A stretch of 7,972 nucleotides of DNA from JAMCRM01 sp041685075 (GTDB lineage Bacteria > Acidobacteriota > Terriglobia > Bryobacterales > Bryobacteraceae). Positions 5,619 to 7,972 of the stretch are shown piece after piece. A program made the translations under genes and the position numbers. Below the pieces are notes generated by a model. The model was not told where the DNA came from. It saw only the letters and a program-made list of their open reading frames with translations, and searched no databases. The stretch covers positions 1 through 7,972 of the forward strand of contig JAWLGN010000256.1 in assembly GCA_041685075.1 (NCBI GenBank), given 5' to 3'. How positions within the stretch are numbered: the stretch's first letter is position 1; the number at the start of each line of letters is the position of its first letter.

Positions 5619-7203
5619 GGACCTCGACGGGCGAACTGCTTTGCCAGAGCGGCGGCTGAGGGACGTAATCGGGACCCAGCAGAAAGGCCTTGGAGACCGC
5701 CTCGATGCGGCAGGCGCCGGCCTGCGGCGGGGCCTTCATGAGCGGCACGAAGCAGCCGAACCCGATCTCCTCCACCTGGGCGGGCGTGGTGCTCTCGGGC
5801 AGTTCGATGGCGGTGCGGACCCAGCCGGGGCGGTGGATGGCGTAATCGGGGCGGCCCAGGTGGGAGGCACGCCAGAAGGATTCGCCGCGCAGCCGCACGT
5901 AGGCGGCGGAAGCAAAGCCCGTGCCGGCAAGCTTCATTTCGATATAGAGATAGTTGCGGGGATCGGAAATCTTGAGGCCATCGTCGGGTCCGGCGGGCCG
6001 CAGCTTGCCTTCGCGCCGCAACTCGCCGGCCATCACGCGGTAGAGCGCGGGGTGGCGGTCCATGATCTCCTCACGGGAAGCCGAGGAGAGGTCCAGCAGC
6101 ACGGGGGGAAGCTGGTAGCGGATGGGGGAAGCGCCTTCGGCGGCCATCATGTTGTTACGGGTGGCGGGGATGAGGAGGGGGTGGGAGCCTTCGCGCCGGC
6201 CCTGGAACTCGACCTCGCGGTGACCGTTGCCCTGGATGGTGGCGCGCTCGAGTTCGCCGGAAGGAGTGAGCCAGGCGCGGTAGATGTACTCGATATCGAT
6301 GGTACGGCCCCAGCGGGCCATGAGGGCGCGGGTGGAGGTGCCGCCGTCTTCGTTCGAAAAGACGATGGTGTATTGCAGCAGCGGGCGGCCGTCTCCTTCG
6401 AGCCGTTCACAGTAGGCCAGCAGCGGGATGTCTGTAAAGCGGCCCACGGTATCGGCGCGGGCGTAGAGGATGGGGGCGTGGGCCAGGGGGAGCCAGGCGG
6501 GGTCGTCGGGGGGGACTTCACGGAAGCGCACCCGGTGGACCCGGAGACCGGATTCGGCGGCGGAGTAGCTGGGGTGGCGGGCGATGTGGAGCACGTGGGG
6601 ACCGGGCTCGAGGGCGCCCAGGAAGGCGCTGTAGGTGTGGGGCTCGGCGCCGGCCCAGAGCATGACGTGCTGGACGGCGCGGCTGTCGAGGGTGAGGACG
6701 GCGAGGGCGGCTTCGCGGCCGGGAGATCCCCAATCGGAGTTGGGCGAAGACATCTCCATTTCCGCCACGACTTCGGCGGGGCGCGAGACTTCAAAGCGGA
6801 AGCTTTGAGCGGCGGACGGCGCCGCAACCGCCAGCAGGCAGACCAGCAGCAGCAGGAGCGAACGGATGGCGGCTAGCAGTTCGGCGGAGCGGAAGGGTTT
6901 GGCCAGAACGCGGTCCACCTGCGCGGCTTCCGGCAGGCCGTCGAGCTGCTCGGGCCAGCCGGAGAGAACCACGATGCGAGGGGCGGCGGGCCGGGAGGCG
7001 GTGGTGCGGATCAGCGCCAGGCCCTCCTCAAGCGAGGGCAGCCGCAGGTCGGTAACGAGCACCTGGGGAAGAAAAACGTCCAGCAGGCGGGCGGCATCGG
7101 CGGTGGTGCGGGCTTCGGCAACCTCGTGGCCGCCCGCTTCGAGCAACTGCCGGCGTACCCGGAGTTGGTCGGGATCGTCTTCCACTACCAGGACGCGGGC
7201 CAC
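5551..7203 (-). CDS. Response-regulator receiver domain fused in frame to a signal-peptide-like segment and a large extracytoplasmic domain
   Basis: 550 aa from a GTG start at 7203, the first residue of a standard receiver domain (start-VLVVEDD); GGGGGG lies 11 bases upstream. Residues 1-115 form a complete CheY-like domain with acidic pair D9/D10, phospho-acceptor D52 (VLVTDLRLP), S81 (VVLSGWP) and K102 (AKPF). With no linker, the last helix (ELLAAIRS) runs into LLLLLVCLLAVAAPSAA (116-132) and a Ser-Ala-Ala|Gln signal-peptidase-like site. Residues 133-550 look like a folded, mostly beta exported domain with motifs such as HAPILYARADTVGRFTDIP, TIVFSNEDGGTS, RWGRTIDIEYIYRAW and EEIMDRHPALYRVMAGELRREGK. 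Proteins of this style exist in Acidobacteriota but I know no function. No Met lies in the hydrophobic stretch, so a separate downstream gene would need a non-standard start (CTG 6879 or ATC 6867). Either a true N-in signal-anchor fusion or two merged genes. The C-terminus overlaps the 5016-5618 gene by 68 bp. Confidence 0.65.
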   Translation of the reverse strand: MARVLVVEDDPDQLRVRRQLLEAGGHEVAEARTTADAARLLDVFLPQVLVTDLRLPSLEEGLALIRTTASRPAAPRIVVLSGWPEQLDGLPEAAQVDRVLAKPFRSAELLAAIRSLLLLLVCLLAVAAPSAAQSFRFEVSRPAEVVAEMEMSSPNSDWGSPGREAALAVLTLDSRAVQHVMLWAGAEPHTYSAFLGALEPGPHVLHIARHPSYSAAESGLRVHRVRFREVPPDDPAWLPLAHAPILYARADTVGRFTDIPLLAYCERLEGDGRPLLQYTIVFSNEDGGTSTRALMARWGRTIDIEYIYRAWLTPSGELERATIQGNGHREVEFQGRREGSHPLLIPATRNNMMAAEGASPIRYQLPPVLLDLSSASREEIMDRHPALYRVMAGELRREGKLRPAGPDDGLKISDPRNYLYIEMKLAGTGFASAAYVRLRGESFWRASHLGRPDYAIHRPGWVRTAIELPESTTPAQVEEIGFGCFVPLMKAPPQAGACRIEAVSKAFLLGPDYVPQPPLWQSSSPVEVPTGMLRVFRAGAPVRNPPSAPW

Positions 7204-7257
7204 TAGATGCGCAACCCCCCGCTGGGGATGCCCCCGGTACCAGGCGCCGCCTGAGCG

Positions 7258-7285
7258 ATTGTCGAACCGAGCATGAACATGTGAA
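7258..7285 (-). promoter_or_regulatory. Candidate sigma-70-type promoter for the receiver-fusion gene
   Basis: Read on the minus strand: TTCACA (plus 7280-7285; 5 of 6 match to TTGACA), a 16-base spacer, then GACAAT (plus 7258-7263; 4 of 6 match to TATAAT). Transcription would start near 7251 and give a leader of roughly 48 bases before the GTG at 7203. The position in the divergent spacer is right, but the -10 is imperfect. Confidence 0.35.
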
Positions 7286-7345
7286 CAGGGAGTAAATCCA
7301 GGATAGGCAATCGAACAGCATCCGGCAACAGAGGAAAGACCGTAG

Positions 7346-7372
7346 TAGAATCGCAGGCGGTTGTCAGGAGGT
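7346..7372 (+). promoter_or_regulatory. Candidate -10 box and strong Shine-Dalgarno for the SLATT-like gene
   Basis: TAGAAT at 7346-7351 is a good -10 hexamer (5 of 6), although no convincing -35 lies 16-18 bp upstream. AGGAGGT at 7366-7372 is a near-perfect Shine-Dalgarno sequence, six bases before ATG 7379. It rules out the in-frame TTG at 7361 as the start and makes GTG 7373 unlikely. It is the strongest ribosome-binding site in the window. Confidence 0.5.
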
Positions 7373-7378
7373 GTGGAG

Positions 7379-7882
7379 ATGGGAAGTGCACCCGCGGCGG
7401 CCAGGATGGGGCCGCCGGAGGCAAGGGAATACGTGCTGGAGCGGTATGAAAGCCACATCCGGTACTACTGGAAGTCGAGCCGTTACAACAAGGTCCTGTA
7501 CAAGGCCACCCGCTATCTGCTGATTGCGCTGGGCGCGACGGTAACACTGATTTCGTCGCTGGCGGCGGCTGGATTCGTCCGGGATCACCAGTCGCTCAAC
7601 GTGGCGTTCGCGGTGGCAACTCCGGTGCTGGCTGCGGTCCTGGCGATTGTAGGGGGGATGAGCCAGGCCTTTCAGTGGGGCGCGGCATGGTCCGACGGGG
7701 TGCTCACGGCGACGCGGCTGGAAAAGGAGCGCGACCGGATCGCCGTGACGCAACCGGAGAATCTCGACGCCATCAAGGAATTGGAGATCCTGGACGAGGT
7801 GGTGATGGCGGAGACCCAGGGCTTCTTCCAGCGGCTCTTCGGTTCGGGCGGGCCGAAACCCCAGCAGCCGGCCGGCGGATAG
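7379..7882 (+). CDS. SLATT/DUF4231-like two-TM membrane protein
   Basis: 167 aa. After a charged, Tyr-rich helix (YVLERYESHIRYYWKSSRYNK, residues ~19-38, read across its turn) come two membrane segments at about 45-66 (YLLIALGATVTLISSLAAAG) and 75-95 (NVAFAVATPVLAAVLAIVGG). They are followed by the soluble helix QAFQWGAAWSDGVLTATRLEKERDRI and a second acidic helix up to ~150. Helix-W, two TMs, a short loop, then aromatic-Trp and 'xRLExERDRI' is the layout of DUF4231 and the SLATT superfamily. In other genomes these are predicted pore-forming effectors of nucleotide-signalled conflict systems. Many DUF4231 proteins also occur alone, and here the visible neighbour is the divergent receiver-fusion gene, not a nucleotidyltransferase or SLOG protein. 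The effector role is therefore unproven. The start is fixed by AGGAGGT at 7366-7372. The gene ends 4 bp from the convergent gene at the right edge. Confidence 0.65.
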   Translation: MGSAPAAARMGPPEAREYVLERYESHIRYYWKSSRYNKVLYKATRYLLIALGATVTLISSLAAAGFVRDHQSLNVAFAVATPVLAAVLAIVGGMSQAFQWGAAWSDGVLTATRLEKERDRIAVTQPENLDAIKELEILDEVVMAETQGFFQRLFGSGGPKPQQPAGG

Positions 7883-7886
7883 CGGG

Positions 7887-7972
7887 CTACCAGATGTACT
7901 CTTTGGCGATAGCGCGCTTGTCGTAGCCGTCGAGCACGTGCACCACCCGGATCTTCTTCAGGGAGATGGGGG
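7887..7972 (-). CDS. C-terminal end of an unidentified minus-strand gene (5' end outside window)
   Basis: On the minus strand the frame is open from the right edge to a TAG stop at 7887-7889, giving 27 residues that end ...LDGYDKRAIAKEYIW. The segment reads like genuine protein (LKKIRVVHVLDGYD) and sits tail to tail with the SLATT-like gene, with only 4 bp between the stops. It is too short for a family call, so no function is proposed. Confidence 0.5.
   Translation of the reverse strand, partial: PISLKKIRVVHVLDGYDKRAIAKEYIW

Noticed and set aside
6820..6870. Lipoprotein signal in the hydrophobic segment of the receiver fusion
   Set aside because: C122 is preceded by L-L-V, which does not fit a lipobox needing Gly/Ala/Ser before the Cys.
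5641..6876. Plus-strand open frame (411 codons) opposite the receiver-fusion gene
   Set aside because: Gly/Ala-rich antisense shadow; the minus strand carries the receiver motifs and the structured exported domain.
7204..7458. N-terminal extension of the receiver-fusion frame up to 7458
   Set aside because: It would overlap the SLATT-like gene and the divergent promoter region, and the receiver domain begins exactly at the GTG at 7203.

Overview
This is a high-GC, densely coded bacterial window. Its many secreted or membrane hypothetical proteins, the putative glycoside hydrolase and the general protein style suggest an Acidobacteriota genome of the Bryobacter/Solibacter type. That placement is an impression from protein style, not a phylogenetic result. 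No tRNA, rRNA, CRISPR array, insertion sequence or integrase is visible.

Layout. 1-479 (+) is the 3' end of an asparagine-synthase-like gene. 480-615 is non-coding with three inverted repeats. 616-1185 (+) is a DUF6448-type exported protein whose predicted mature N-terminus is His-Cys-Asp. It converges, with a 15-bp gap, on a minus-strand two-gene operon read from 4439 to 1201: a cytoplasmic beta-propeller protein (3258-4439), then an exported glycoside-hydrolase-like TIM-barrel protein (1201-3246), 11 bp apart. A 130-bp divergent spacer (4440-4569) separates that operon from a plus-strand pair, 4570-5019 and 5016-5618, which overlap by ATGA. Both products of the pair are small exported proteins without a firm family name. 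The second one overlaps tail to tail by 68 bp with a minus-strand gene (5551-7203), which encodes a complete response-regulator receiver domain joined directly to a signal-peptide-like hydrophobic segment and a roughly 415-residue extracytoplasmic domain. A 175-bp divergent spacer then leads to a plus-strand two-TM SLATT/DUF4231-like protein (7379-7882). The window ends in the last 27 codons of another minus-strand gene (7887-7972).

How the genes fit together. The propeller and hydrolase genes look co-translated and may act in one carbohydrate pathway, but in different compartments. The two small exported proteins look like one functional pair. The rest are single genes with no obvious shared pathway.

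Most worth following up: the receiver/signal-peptide fusion at 6840-6885; the resemblance of the DUF6448 mature N-terminus to the nickel-SOD hook; and the hydrolase, which keeps a GH42-like CxCxxC zinc motif but has Met where the GH42 acid/base Glu is expected. I see no clear multi-gene defence or biosynthetic system here. The SLATT-like gene has no recognisable nucleotide-sensing partner inside the window.
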